Notes: generated by a model not told the origin, from the letters alone. 64,000 nucleotides of DNA from Corynebacterium vitaeruminis DSM 20294 (GCF_000550805.1 NZ_CP004353.1:2852001-2916000); one strand, 5' to 3'; shown: positions 37,936-49,411, numbered from the stretch's first letter. Made by a program: numbers and translations.

Positions 37936-38388
37936 ATGATCATCGGCATTATCCTCTCCGTCTTGGGCATCGCCCTCTTTGTCATCGGCGCGCTAGCGTG
38001 GACCCGGCGCCTCCCCGGCAACTCGGTGGTGGGCATCAAGGTCCCCGAGGTGCGCAAGTCCGAAGAGGTCTGGAAGGCATCGCACCAGGTCGCGGGCCCG
38101 GTGTGGGTGGTGGCCGCCATCGCGTGGATCCTCGGCGCCTTCCTCGCGTTCATCGCCACCGGCTGGATGTGGATCCTGCCCGCACTGGCGTTTGTCGGCG
38201 GCATCATCCTGCTCAGCGTTGGCGCGAACTACGGCGCCCGCACCGCGGTGCTTCTCGACGAGCATCTCAACGCCGAGGACGGCTGCGAGGACGGAAGCTG
38301 CGACTGCGGCGACGGCGGCTGCGGGAGCGCCCCCGCCCAGGTCGACCTCGACGCGGCCCGGCGCGCGGCCAGCGCCCAGGACAGCTAG
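37936..38388 (+). CDS. SdpI-family membrane protein
   Basis: The 150-residue protein has three transmembrane helices (residues 3-22, 53-75, 81-99) and the SdpI signature RLPGNSVVGIKVPEVRKSEE, VWKASHQVAGP in the loop between helices 1 and 2. In Bacillus, SdpI is an immunity protein and signal receiver; most actinobacterial members have no known role. The C-terminal tail has a Cys-rich acidic stretch (DGCEDGSCDCGDGGCG), which could bind metal. It precedes the trp operon. Confidence 0.8.
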   Translation: MIIGIILSVLGIALFVIGALAWTRRLPGNSVVGIKVPEVRKSEEVWKASHQVAGPVWVVAAIAWILGAFLAFIATGWMWILPALAFVGGIILLSVGANYGARTAVLLDEHLNAEDGCEDGSCDCGDGGCGSAPAQVDLDAARRAASAQDS

Positions 38389-38425
38389 GCACCTCCGTTT
38401 CCTCCCCCGCCTTCGCCGTGTCCCC

Positions 38426-38454
38426 TTGCACGGGACAAAGAAGGTGGGGTAATT
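38426..38454 (+). promoter_or_regulatory. trp operon promoter
   Basis: TTGCAC (38426-38431), a 17-bp spacer, then GTAATT (38449-38454). It lies right before the leader peptide, so transcription would start close to the GTG at 38463 and the leader could be translated from a leaderless mRNA. Confidence 0.6.
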
Positions 38455-38462
38455 TTTCTTTC

Positions 38463-38501
38463 GTGAACACATCGATGCGTAACTGGTGGTGGCGCGCTTA
38501 A
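38463..38501 (+). CDS. trpL: trp leader peptide TrpL
   Basis: The 12-codon frame GTG..TAA encodes NTSMRNWWWRA after the initiator. Three Trp codons in a row mark an attenuation leader: when charged tRNA-Trp is scarce the ribosome stalls here and the downstream terminator does not form. An alternative start is the ATG at 38475. It sits 35 bp upstream of the attenuator hairpin. Confidence 0.9.
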   Translation: MNTSMRNWWWRA

Positions 38502-38535
38502 CCGGCGGGCCATTGTGGTGCATCAATTTTTCCTT

Positions 38536-38576
38536 GGCTCGCACAAGCTTCTTCGACGAAGCGGCGGGCCTTTTTT
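38536..38576 (+). terminator. trp attenuator terminator
   Basis: GGCTCGC (38536) pairs with GCGGGCC (38564-38570), enclosing the inner hairpin GCTTC-TTCGAC-GAAGC, followed by TTTTTT (38571-38576). A stalled ribosome at the Trp codons would favour the alternative fold with the GGCGGGCC repeat at 38504. Confidence 0.85.
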
Positions 38577-38659
38577 GCTAGCAGGAACTGGCCAAGCCGC
38601 AGAAGTTGAAGAGGCGACAACCCCCATAGAACCAACTTCTTGAAAGGCTTTAGCAGATA

Positions 38660-40012
<1,353 letters not shown>

Positions 40013-40060
40013 GCAATTACCGGTCGCCTTATAGAATGGGCCGGAAGCGAAAGGTATTTT

Positions 40061-41608
40061 ATGATCGTCGATAAGCGAGAAGTGCGCTATCACGAGGACG
40101 CCTCGGCGTTGTTCGCCCACTTGGGCGGCCTCGATGCGCAGGACTCGGTGCTGCTGGAGTCCAGCGACATCGAGTCGAAGAAGAACACCATGTGTGTGGC
40201 CATCCTGTCCGCGGCCGTGCGGGTGACCTGCGTGGGGCAGGAGGTGACGGCGGAGGCGCTCACCGACACCGGTAGGGCCATCGTCGAGCGGCTGCGCGGC
40301 CAGCTGTCCGGGTACGTCACCGCGGGCGCGGGGGACACCGTGACCTTCGGCTTCTCGCTGTCCGACGAGCACGACGAGCGCCGTCGCCTCCAGGCGCCCA
40401 GCACGGCCGAGGTGCTGCGCAAGCTGCAGCTCGACGCGGGCTACGCGGGCGAGTACCTGCCCTTCCTCGGCGGCGGCTTCGCCTTCGACTACCTCGACAC
40501 CTTCGAGAAGCTGCCCGCAGTCGGCCCGGGCCCCAACACCTACCCCGACTACCAGTTCCTCGTGGCGGAGACCTACCTGGTCATCGATCACCTTTCTCGC
40601 ACCGCCGAGGTGGAAGCCGTAGGCGTCGACAAGCACGAGCTAGACGCCCGCCTCGACGACCTCGCTGACCGCATCGCGAGCGCCCCGACCTCCTACGACG
40701 AGCCCGCGACCAGCGCCGATGGGCCGCTGAAGGTGCTCGCGACGGTGACCGACGACGACTTCCGCGACCAGGTCAAGGCGCTCAAGGGCAACATTTACGA
40801 CGGCGACATCTACCAGGTCGTGCCCGCGCGCGCCTTCGAGATGACCTGCACCGACGCTTTCGCCGCTTATCGACGCCTACGGTCGACCAACCCCAGCCCC
40901 TATATGTTCTACGTGCGCGGCCTGGCGGCGGGCAAGACCTACGAGCTCATCGGCGCCTCGCCGGAGTCCAACCTCAAGTTCGATGTCGACACCCGCGAGG
41001 TGCAGCTGTACCCGATCGCCGGGACCCGGCCGCGCGGGCTCAATCCCGACGGCACGGTCAACCACGAGCTCGACATCCGCGCCGAGCTGGACATGCGCAC
41101 CGACGCCAAGGAGATCGCCGAGCACACGATGCTCGTGGACCTGGCCCGCAACGACCTGGCCCGCGTCGCGGTGCCCGCCACCCGCCGGGTCGCCGACCTG
41201 CTGCAGGTGGACCGCTACTCGCGCGTCATGCACCTGGTCAGCCGCGTGACCGCGACGCTGGATCCCGACTTCGACGCGCTCGACGCCTACCGCGCGTGCA
41301 TGAACATGGGCACGCTGACCGGCGCACCAAAATTGCGCGCAATGGAATTGCTGCGTGGAGTCGAGGGGACCCGGCGCGGCTCCTACGGCGGCGCCGTGGG
41401 GTACCTGCGCGGCGACGGCTCCATGGACACCTGCATCGTCATCCGCTCCGCCTTCATCCAGGACGGCAAGGCCATCGTGCAGGCGGGCGCGGGCGTGGTT
41501 CGCGACTCGGTCCCGCAGTCGGAGGCCGACGAGACGCTGCACAAGGCCTACGCGGTGATCAACGCCATCGCCCTGGCACAGGGAACGACCCCGGAGGTTA
41601 TCCGCTAA
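40061..41608 (+). CDS. trpE: Anthranilate synthase component I
   Basis: The 515-residue TrpE starts at ATG 40061 behind GAAAGG. The tryptophan feedback site LLESS lies in DSVLLESSDIESKK near residue 30. The chorismate-binding core carries PSPYMFYVRG, IGASPESNLKF, AGTRPRG, DLARNDLARVA and TGAPKLRAMELL. With TrpG it converts chorismate and glutamine to anthranilate. Its stop overlaps the trpG start (TAATG). A shared dispersed repeat occurs twice inside it (40617 and 40865) without breaking the frame. Confidence 0.97.
   Translation: MIVDKREVRYHEDASALFAHLGGLDAQDSVLLESSDIESKKNTMCVAILSAAVRVTCVGQEVTAEALTDTGRAIVERLRGQLSGYVTAGAGDTVTFGFSLSDEHDERRRLQAPSTAEVLRKLQLDAGYAGEYLPFLGGGFAFDYLDTFEKLPAVGPGPNTYPDYQFLVAETYLVIDHLSRTAEVEAVGVDKHELDARLDDLADRIASAPTSYDEPATSADGPLKVLATVTDDDFRDQVKALKGNIYDGDIYQVVPARAFEMTCTDAFAAYRRLRSTNPSPYMFYVRGLAAGKTYELIGASPESNLKFDVDTREVQLYPIAGTRPRGLNPDGTVNHELDIRAELDMRTDAKEIAEHTMLVDLARNDLARVAVPATRRVADLLQVDRYSRVMHLVSRVTATLDPDFDALDAYRACMNMGTLTGAPKLRAMELLRGVEGTRRGSYGGAVGYLRGDGSMDTCIVIRSAFIQDGKAIVQAGAGVVRDSVPQSEADETLHKAYAVINAIALAQGTTPEVIR
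40617..40634 (-). repeat. Inverted copy of the dispersed 18-bp motif
   Basis: Minus-strand GCTTGTCGACGCCTACGG, inside trpE in a region between the feedback domain and the chorismate core. Confidence 0.6.
40865..40882 (+). repeat. Copy of the dispersed 18-bp motif
   Basis: GCTTATCGACGCCTACGG inside trpE, just before the PSPYMF motif. It encodes the residues AAYRRLRST together with the flanks. Confidence 0.6.
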
Positions 41609-42243
41609 TGAACCGCAACCAGGACATCCACGTCGTCCTCTTGGACAACCACGACTCCTTCGTCTACAACCTGGTCGACGCCTTCGCCGTGGGCGGCTAC
41701 CGCTGCACGGTGTTCCGCAACACGGTCTCCGGGGAGGAGATCCTCGCCGCCGAACCGGACCTCATCGTGCTCTCGCCCGGGCCCGGCCACCCGCTGGAGG
41801 CGGGCAACATGATGCGCCTCATCGAGGCGACTATCGGGAAGATCCCGCTCCTGGGCATCTGCCTGGGCTTCCAGGCGCTGCTGGAGCACTTCGGCGGCAA
41901 GGTCGGCCCGTGCGGGCCGGTGCACGGCACCACCGACCGGATGACGCTCACCGAGGCGGGGCTTGAAAGCCCCATCTTCGCCGACCTCACCGTCGACGCC
42001 GGGCCGGAGAACGGCTTCCAGGGCACGAAGGTGCCGATCGCCCGCTACCACTCGCTGGGCTGCACGCAGGCCGATAAGCTGGTCTCGCTGGGCACCTGCG
42101 ACTCGGAGATCGGCGAGGTCATCATGGCCGCGCAGACCCCGGACGGAAAGGGCATCGGCCTGCAGTTCCACCCGGAGTCGGTGCTCTCCCCGAAGGGGCC
42201 GATCATCCTCGATCGCTGCATCGAGGCGCTTCTTAACGCTTAG
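41608..42243 (+). CDS. trpG: Anthranilate synthase component II (glutamine amidotransferase)
   Basis: The 211-residue class I amidotransferase has DNHDSFVYNLVD at the start, LSPGPGHP, the catalytic Cys in LGICLGFQALLEHFGG near residue 86, and the His/Glu pair in LQFHPESVLSPKG. It supplies ammonia from glutamine to TrpE. It is coupled to trpE by a one-base overlap. It is a stand-alone TrpG, not fused to TrpD as in E. coli. Confidence 0.97.
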   Translation: MNRNQDIHVVLLDNHDSFVYNLVDAFAVGGYRCTVFRNTVSGEEILAAEPDLIVLSPGPGHPLEAGNMMRLIEATIGKIPLLGICLGFQALLEHFGGKVGPCGPVHGTTDRMTLTEAGLESPIFADLTVDAGPENGFQGTKVPIARYHSLGCTQADKLVSLGTCDSEIGEVIMAAQTPDGKGIGLQFHPESVLSPKGPIILDRCIEALLNA

Positions 42244-42278
42244 TTTTCATTGCACACAATAGTAACGAGGTAAATTTT

Positions 42279-43307
42279 ATGTCCACCGCAGAACACGTCG
42301 AGAAGCTCATCGCCTTCCTCGATAACTTTGAGCCCACCATCGAGGAAGCAGAGGAGGTCTTCCGCCCGCTGACCTTCGGCGAGTACGAGGACATCCACAT
42401 CGCGGCCCTTCTGGCCACCCTGCGCACCCGCGGGGAGACCTTCGCTGACGTCGTGGGCGCCGCCCGCGCCTTCCTCGATGCCGCACGCCCGTTCCCCGTC
42501 AGTGGGGAAGGGGTGCTGGACACCGCCGGCACCGGCGGCGACGGCGCCAACACCATCAACATCACCACCGGTGCCTCGCTCATCGCGGCCGCTGGCGGCT
42601 GCAAGGTGGTCAAGTGCGGCAACCGCTCCGTGAGCTCCAAGTCGGGCTCCGCGGATGTCCTCGAGGCGCTCAACATCTCGCTCGACCTCGACCCCGAGCG
42701 CGCCGTGCGCCAGTTCGAGGCCTCCAACTTCACCTTCCTGTTCGCGCCCGCCTACCACCCGGCGATCGCGCACGTCATGCCGGTTCGCCGCGCGCTGAAG
42801 GTGCCCACCATCTTCAACACCCTGGGCCCGATCCTCTCCCCGGTGCGCCCGCAGTTCCAGATCATGGGCATCGCGAAGCCGGAGATGGGTCAGATGATCG
42901 CGGAGGTCTTCCGCGAGCTCGGCCGCGACCGCGCGCTCGTCGTCCACGGCGCGGGCACCGACGAGATCGCGGTGCATGGCACCACGCAGGTCTGGGAGCT
43001 GCGCGACGGCGAGATCACCCACTACGAGCTCACCCCCTCCGACCTGGGCGTGGGCACCTACCAGCTGTCCGACCTGGCCGGCGGCGACGGCACCGAGAAC
43101 GCCCGCCTCATGCGCGAGAGCTTCGCCGGCCGCGGCCCGCAGGCCCACCGCGACGCCCTGGCCGCCAACGCGGGAGCGATGTTCTACCTCCACGGCAAGA
43201 CCGAGACCATCAAGGAGGGCGTGGAGCTGGCCAAGTCGCTGCTAGAGTCCGGCGCGGTGAACAAGTGGCTGCAGTTCCACGAGGAGGCCAACTATGGCGG
43301 AAAGTAA
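42279..43307 (+). CDS. trpD: Anthranilate phosphoribosyltransferase
   Basis: The 342-residue enzyme transfers phosphoribose from PRPP to anthranilate. Visible motifs are DTAGTGGDGANTINITTGAS (PRPP/Mg site), KCGNRSVSSKSGSADVLEAL (anthranilate site), and HGAGTDEIA. It starts behind GAGG and its end overlaps trpCF by 14 bases, indicating translational coupling. Confidence 0.97.
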   Translation: MSTAEHVEKLIAFLDNFEPTIEEAEEVFRPLTFGEYEDIHIAALLATLRTRGETFADVVGAARAFLDAARPFPVSGEGVLDTAGTGGDGANTINITTGASLIAAAGGCKVVKCGNRSVSSKSGSADVLEALNISLDLDPERAVRQFEASNFTFLFAPAYHPAIAHVMPVRRALKVPTIFNTLGPILSPVRPQFQIMGIAKPEMGQMIAEVFRELGRDRALVVHGAGTDEIAVHGTTQVWELRDGEITHYELTPSDLGVGTYQLSDLAGGDGTENARLMRESFAGRGPQAHRDALAANAGAMFYLHGKTETIKEGVELAKSLLESGAVNKWLQFHEEANYGGK

Positions 43308-44706
43308 GCTTCCCACCGTCCTCGAGGGCATCGTCTCGGCGCGCCGCACGCACCTGGATGAGATTCGGGCTCGGATCGCCCACGTAGACGTCGACAAGCT
43401 AGAAAAATCGGACCGGAGCCTCTTCGACAACCTCTACGGCCACAAGAACGCCTTCATCATGGAGTGCAAGTCGGCCTCGCCGTCGCTGGGACTCATCCGC
43501 GGCGATTACCACCCAGGCGACATCGCGCGCGTCTATTCGCGCTACGCGGCGGGCATCTCGGTGCTGTGCGAGCCGGAGCGCTTCCACGGCGACTACAACC
43601 ACCTCGCCACCGTGCGCGCGTCGACCCACCTGCCGGTGCTGTGCAAGGACTTCATCATCGACAAGGTGCAGATCCACGCCGCCCGTTACTTCGGCGCCGA
43701 TGCCATCCTGCTCATGCTTTCGGTGCTTGACGACGAGGCCTACGGCACGCTTGCCGCGGAGGCCGAGCGCTTCGGCCTCGATGTGCTCACCGAGATCATC
43801 GACGAGGAAGAGGTCGAGCGCGCGACGAGGCTCGGCGCGAAGATCTTCGGCATCAACCACCGCAACCTGCACGATCTCTCCATCGACCTGTCCCGTTCCG
43901 GGCGGCTAGCCGGGCTTGCGCCGGAAGGGGTGGCGATCGTCTCCGAGTCCGGCATCCGCGACGTGCAGACCGTCCGCGCGCTCGGTGGGCACTCCAACGC
44001 CTTCCTCGTGGGCTCGCAACTGACCAGCCAGCCGGACGTCGACGCGGCCGCCCGCGAGCTGGTCTACGGGCCGAACAAGGTGTGCGGCCTTCGCTCCGGA
44101 ACCGCCGCCCAGGCAGCACGCGCGGCTGGCGCGATCTACGGAGGCCTCATCTTCGAGGAGGCGTCTTCCCGCAATGTTTCACGTGAAACATCGGAGGAAA
44201 TCATCGCCGCCGAGCCCGGCCTGCGTTTCGTGGCCGTCTCCCGCCACACGAGCGGCTGGGAGGAGCTGGCCTTCCCGGGCATCGCCGCGCTGCAGATTCA
44301 CGCGCCCTACCAGGGCTCCGTCGAGGCCGAGCGTGCGCTCGTCGCCTCGGTTCGCGCGGTGGCGGGGGGGCGGGAGGTGTGGCGCGCCGTCTCCATGAGC
44401 GCACCTTCCGCCGGCGAGCTGGCTCGCGCCCTCGCGGACGACGTGGATCGGCTCGTGCTCGACGCGGGCGACGGCGGTACCGGCGAGAGCTTCGACTGGT
44501 CGACGATCCCGGACGAGGTCAAGGCCAAGTCACTGCTCGCTGGCGGCCTGGGCCTGGACAACGTCTCGGCGGCCCTTGAGGTCGGCTGCGCTGGCCTCGA
44601 CCTCAACTCCGGACTGGAATACCCCGCGGGTGCGGGCGTGTGGGCCGGGCACAAGGACGCCGCGGCCATCGCCTCGGCCTTCCGAACTATCCGCAGCTTC
44701 TATTAA
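43294..44706 (+). CDS. trpCF: Fused indole-3-glycerol-phosphate synthase / PRA isomerase
   Basis: The 470-residue bifunctional protein is of the enteric type. The N-terminal IGPS half has MECKSASPSLGLIR, LCKDFIIDKVQIHAAR and FGINHRNLHDLSIDL, with catalytic Lys and Glu residues in place. The C-terminal isomerase half starts at NKVCGLRSGTAAQAARAAGA and includes AVSRHTSGWEELA and LDLNSGLEYPAGAG. The fusion fits the proposed acquisition of the corynebacterial trp operon from an enteric-like donor. A complete parS site is embedded in the isomerase coding region, where it encodes NVSRETS. Confidence 0.96.
   Translation: MAESKLPTVLEGIVSARRTHLDEIRARIAHVDVDKLEKSDRSLFDNLYGHKNAFIMECKSASPSLGLIRGDYHPGDIARVYSRYAAGISVLCEPERFHGDYNHLATVRASTHLPVLCKDFIIDKVQIHAARYFGADAILLMLSVLDDEAYGTLAAEAERFGLDVLTEIIDEEEVERATRLGAKIFGINHRNLHDLSIDLSRSGRLAGLAPEGVAIVSESGIRDVQTVRALGGHSNAFLVGSQLTSQPDVDAAARELVYGPNKVCGLRSGTAAQAARAAGAIYGGLIFEEASSRNVSRETSEEIIAAEPGLRFVAVSRHTSGWEELAFPGIAALQIHAPYQGSVEAERALVASVRAVAGGREVWRAVSMSAPSAGELARALADDVDRLVLDAGDGGTGESFDWSTIPDEVKAKSLLAGGLGLDNVSAALEVGCAGLDLNSGLEYPAGAGVWAGHKDAAAIASAFRTIRSFY
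44175..44190. other. parS site 2
   Basis: TGTTTCACGTGAAACA, perfect consensus, within the trpF part of trpCF. ParB-parS loading inside trpCF is also known from C. glutamicum, where parS sites cluster near the origin. Confidence 0.93.
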
Positions 44707-44726
44707 TAATTCCAAAGGACTAGACA

Positions 44727-45980
<1,254 letters not shown>

Positions 45981-45982
45981 CC

Positions 45983-46819
45983 ATGAGCCGCTACGAGAAG
46001 CTATTCGCCGACCTCGCCTCCCGCGGCGAGGGCGCGTTCGTCCCCTTCGTCATGCTCGGCGATCCGACCCCCGCCGACTCGCTGGAGATCATCCGCACGC
46101 TGGTCAACGCCGGTGCGGACGCCCTCGAGCTCGGCGTGCCGTTCTCCGACCCGGTCGCCGACGGCCCGACCATCCAGAAGTCCCACCTGCGCGCGCTCGA
46201 CAACGGCGCCACCGTGGATGGGTCGCTGAAGCTTATCCGTCAGATCCGCGCGGAGTTCCCCGACCTGCCGCTGGGCATGCTCATCTACGGCAACGTCCCG
46301 TTCACCCGCGGGCTCGAGCCCTTCTACCAGGAGTTCAAGGACGCGGGCGCGGACAGCATCCTGCTTCCCGACGTCCCCGTCCGCGAGGGCAAGCCGTTCA
46401 TCGCGGCCGCCAAGAAGGCCGGCATCGCCCCGATCTTCATCGCCCCGGCCCAGGCCAGCGAGGCCACCCTCGAGGGCGTCGCCGCGCACTCCGAGGGCTA
46501 CATCTACGCCATCTCCCGCGACGGCGTCACCGGCACCGAGCGCGAGTCCAAGACCACCGGCCTAAAGGACGTCGTGGCCAACGTGACCCGCTTTGGCGGC
46601 GCCCCGGTGCTGCTCGGCTTCGGCATCTCGACCCCGCAGCACGTGGCCGACGCCATCGCCGCGGGCGCCTCGGGTGCCATCACGGGCTCCGCGATCACCA
46701 AGATCATCGAGTCGCACTGCGTAGGCTCCCACCCCGAACCCGCCCGCGTCACCGACCTCGAGGGGCTCAAGAAGGAGCTCGCCGAGTTCGTCTCCGCGAT
46801 GAAGCAGGCCACCCGCTAG
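45983..46819 (+). CDS. trpA: Tryptophan synthase alpha chain
   Basis: The 278-residue TIM barrel has the catalytic Glu in ALELGVPFSDPVADGP near residue 50 and Asp in LLPDVPVRE, the phosphate loop GFGISTPQHV and the flexible loop ISRDGVTGTE. It splits indole-glycerol phosphate to indole for TrpB. It is the last gene of the operon, followed by a strong terminator. Confidence 0.97.
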   Translation: MSRYEKLFADLASRGEGAFVPFVMLGDPTPADSLEIIRTLVNAGADALELGVPFSDPVADGPTIQKSHLRALDNGATVDGSLKLIRQIRAEFPDLPLGMLIYGNVPFTRGLEPFYQEFKDAGADSILLPDVPVREGKPFIAAAKKAGIAPIFIAPAQASEATLEGVAAHSEGYIYAISRDGVTGTERESKTTGLKDVVANVTRFGGAPVLLGFGISTPQHVADAIAAGASGAITGSAITKIIESHCVGSHPEPARVTDLEGLKKELAEFVSAMKQATR

Positions 46820-46833
46820 GTTGGCAGGTGTGC

Positions 46834-46860
46834 GCCCAGGCCTTTTGGCCTGGGCTTTTT
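46834..46860 (+). terminator. trp operon terminator
   Basis: GCCCAGGCC-TTTT-GGCCTGGGC followed by TTTTT, 14 bp after the trpA stop. Confidence 0.93.
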
Positions 46861-46984
46861 GCTTTTCGACGGCCGAAGGCCACTCAGCAATGCCCAAGCC
46901 AGAGAGTTTTGGTAGGGGTTGCAGATATAACTGAAACCCTGCTACCGTTCTGCTCAACCGCACTCTAGGAGGGGCACCGCAATC

Positions 46985-47410
46985 ATGAGCACCTTGCCAC
47001 AGGATTCGCTTCGCTTGAGCGAGGAAGACCAGATTCTTGTTAGAGAGTTCGCCGAGCAGCTCGAAGGCGGCTCGCCTTCGTTTACCGCAAACGGGGGCAT
47101 GCGCGTCCCGCAGGAGCTCAACGCTGTCTTTGCCACCGTCTTGAAGGCCATTTGCGATGGCCGTGCCATCAGCATTTCAACGATGCCCCCACGTATCACC
47201 ACCACGACGGCGGCCTCACTCCTAGGCGTCTCTCGTCCAACGGTGATGAAGTACATCCGCAACGGTAGGCTCTCCGCCACCATGGTCGGTTCGCACCACC
47301 GGCTGGATACCAAGGAGGTACTCAGGCTTCTGGAGGAGAAGAAGGAAGAGCAACGTCAAGCCGTATTCGACCTCATGTACCTTGAACAGGGATCTTCTGA
47401 GCAGGCGTAG
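46985..47410 (+). CDS. Helix-turn-helix antitoxin (excisionase-like), PIN partner
   Basis: The 141-residue protein has a C-terminal MerR/excisionase-type helix-turn-helix (TTTTAASLLGVSRPTVMKYI, then VGSHHRLDTKEVLRLLEEKK). This type of regulator commonly sits in front of a PIN-domain toxin in actinobacteria and acts as DNA-binding antitoxin. The N-terminal half is acidic and may bind the toxin. It is intact, unlike the PIN gene that follows 27 bp later. Confidence 0.82.
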   Translation: MSTLPQDSLRLSEEDQILVREFAEQLEGGSPSFTANGGMRVPQELNAVFATVLKAICDGRAISISTMPPRITTTTAASLLGVSRPTVMKYIRNGRLSATMVGSHHRLDTKEVLRLLEEKKEEQRQAVFDLMYLEQGSSEQA

Positions 47411-47437
47411 ACACCCACCATCGCCTAGGATCTTTTC

Positions 47438-47650
47438 ATGTCCTACGTGCCGGTCGAAAATTCTGTGTTGCCGGATGCCAACATCTGGTGTTCGGCAACA
47501 TTACATGCGTGGTTCGGCCTCCTGGCGGCAGAAACCCGCGGCTCATGGCAGTTTTATTACACCGAGGACATCCTCGCGGAGGCTATCTACCATAGGCGAA
47601 CACCTTTTCCAGTCTCAAGAATGCCGGGTGCTCAGGATTTGCCGAGGTAG
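47438..47650 (+). pseudogene. Truncated PIN-domain toxin
   Basis: The first ~50 residues fit a PIN-domain RNase (LPDANIWCSATLHAWFGLLA, with the first catalytic Asp, then FYYTEDILAEAIYHRR). After residue 52 the similarity stops and the frame ends at 70 residues, whereas such toxins usually have about 180-200. No continuation with the other acidic residues is found in any frame downstream, so the 3' two-thirds are deleted. The toxin must be inactive. Confidence 0.8.
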
Positions 47651-47918
47651 TTCGTTGCCGACTTCAGGCGATTGGATAGTGACTAAACATCCTCCTACGC
47701 TCAAAACCTGATCGTTTAACTCTTAAACAATGCGGTTTTGCGGCCTAGGCCCCGCCCCACTCATGATCTACTTCCTCTTGCTTAAATGGGCTAACAGTAG
47801 GGAGGGGACTCGGGCCCGTTACCGGCACACCGAGAGCCCGTCCCTATTACGCCTTGAGCCGCGCCGCTATCGCTTTGATAGCCGCTTTTGGCAGCCAAGG
47901 CCCCAGAACGCCCACTTT

Positions 47919-49184
47919 CTAATAGCGCCGTCGGTTGGCAGAATCCACCAGTCCTGGGATGAGTGCGACATCGAGCATCCACCAAAGACCCGCGCCGCCC
48001 ACCGTGAGCAACTGGAGGACACCACCGACATTCTCGCCCAGGTAGAAGCGGTGCGCGCCAAAGAAGCCCAAGAACAGCCACAGAACGTATGCGACCACAA
48101 TGTTCTTTTCCCCGTAAGGAATAGGTGCCGGAGCCGCATAGGCTGAGTTGTTGTAGATGTTGTTGACGATCTGGGGAGCTGGCTGCGGCTGGACAAACTG
48201 CTGGCCCACGAATCCCTGCTGCACCGAGTTTTGAGCATTCGGCCATGGTTGATTCTGTGGGGAGTTGGCCACCTGGCCGTATGGATTTGCCTGATTACTG
48301 GCTGCCACCGGCGGCTGTTGCTGCGGAGCGGGACGGGCCGTGTTGCCTTGCCAGGCATCAGGGACGAAGTAGGTCTCACCCTGCTCGACAAGTCGAGACA
48401 GCGGGTTGATCTTCGGAAAACTCAGGAAATCCACGTCCAGCTGATCGGCGGTTGCGCCGTAGATGACGGCCTGCGGAGACTGCCGAGTCCCGCCGACGAG
48501 CCCGCGAACCACGAGGCTAAGGCCCATGTTCTGCATCTGCTCAACGGCGCTAAGCAGCCCTGCGCTGGATGTCTGGGGAACGGTGCCGACAGGCCGCCCA
48601 TTCAAGCGGACTTGGATCACAGGTTCGCCTTCTGGCGAAAATGCCTGGTGGAGGGTAAACAGCACGAGAGCCTCGCCCGTCTGTGGGAGGTACGCGCTCA
48701 TTCCATGCTCTTCACCCGGAATCTTCAACAGAGGAATGCCTTCGCCCCAGGGGAGCAGGGCCCAGGACTCAAAGGGAGGGGCATTAACCGGGACAACGGT
48801 GCCGGGTCGCCCGAGGGCTAATGAAACGTTGGCGTCTGGGCTCTCCCCGTAGGTATTTGTGCCGGGAACAAGCCGTGCAGTGGTGACTGGCCTGAGCGCG
48901 GTCGCTGCGATGCGCGCCAATTCCGGCCAATAAGCAGCAGCGGTCGATTCGGGGAGGTAACCGAGAACTTGGTCGTTAAACCGAATCGAAACCGCCTGAT
49001 TGCGCCCCAACATCGGGTTGTCGGGCTCCAACACGAGTTCAACGGAAAAGTAGCGATTCCCATCGCTGTCCGGAGACACGTTTGCAAGGACCTGCTGGAT
49101 GACGTGCGGGTAATTCCTGCAACCCACAACGTCTTGGCCAAACCACATCGTTCGGGGCCGAATGTCATAGGTGGGGTATTTCAC
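47919..49184 (-). CDS. HIRAN-like / TM2 domain membrane protein
   Basis: The 421-residue protein starts at GTG 49184 behind GGAGATAAG. Residues 20-100 (FSVELVLEPDNPMLGRNQAV, then NDQVLGYLPESTAAAYWPEL) resemble a HIRAN domain, and a second, similar half follows (VIQVRLNGRPVGTVPQTSSA). A long Gln/Pro/Asn-rich linker leads to a C-terminal TM2 domain: two helices with LWLFLGFFGAHRFYLGENVG and WWMLDVALIPGLVD. The TM2 part is certain. HIRAN is judged by eye and would be unusual on a membrane protein. Function unknown. Confidence 0.75.
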   Translation of the reverse strand: MKYPTYDIRPRTMWFGQDVVGCRNYPHVIQQVLANVSPDSDGNRYFSVELVLEPDNPMLGRNQAVSIRFNDQVLGYLPESTAAAYWPELARIAATALRPVTTARLVPGTNTYGESPDANVSLALGRPGTVVPVNAPPFESWALLPWGEGIPLLKIPGEEHGMSAYLPQTGEALVLFTLHQAFSPEGEPVIQVRLNGRPVGTVPQTSSAGLLSAVEQMQNMGLSLVVRGLVGGTRQSPQAVIYGATADQLDVDFLSFPKINPLSRLVEQGETYFVPDAWQGNTARPAPQQQPPVAASNQANPYGQVANSPQNQPWPNAQNSVQQGFVGQQFVQPQPAPQIVNNIYNNSAYAAPAPIPYGEKNIVVAYVLWLFLGFFGAHRFYLGENVGGVLQLLTVGGAGLWWMLDVALIPGLVDSANRRRY

Positions 49185-49411
49185 TTCTTATCTCCTAGAG
49201 GGTTGGTTTGAGTTCCTTGGGCGGGGCCGAGAATCATGCATGAGAGGGATTCTTTTGGGGATTGTATAAGGCGGGGGAACATCGATCACAATTTGAGGAT
49301 TCCGCTCGAATGACCGTTCGAGTATCAAATGGGAGCCGTATCGTTACGCTTCTCCTCGACCCCTTGTAAACAACATTGCACGCGATCCTTCTTCGAGAGT
49401 CGAACGCTTGA

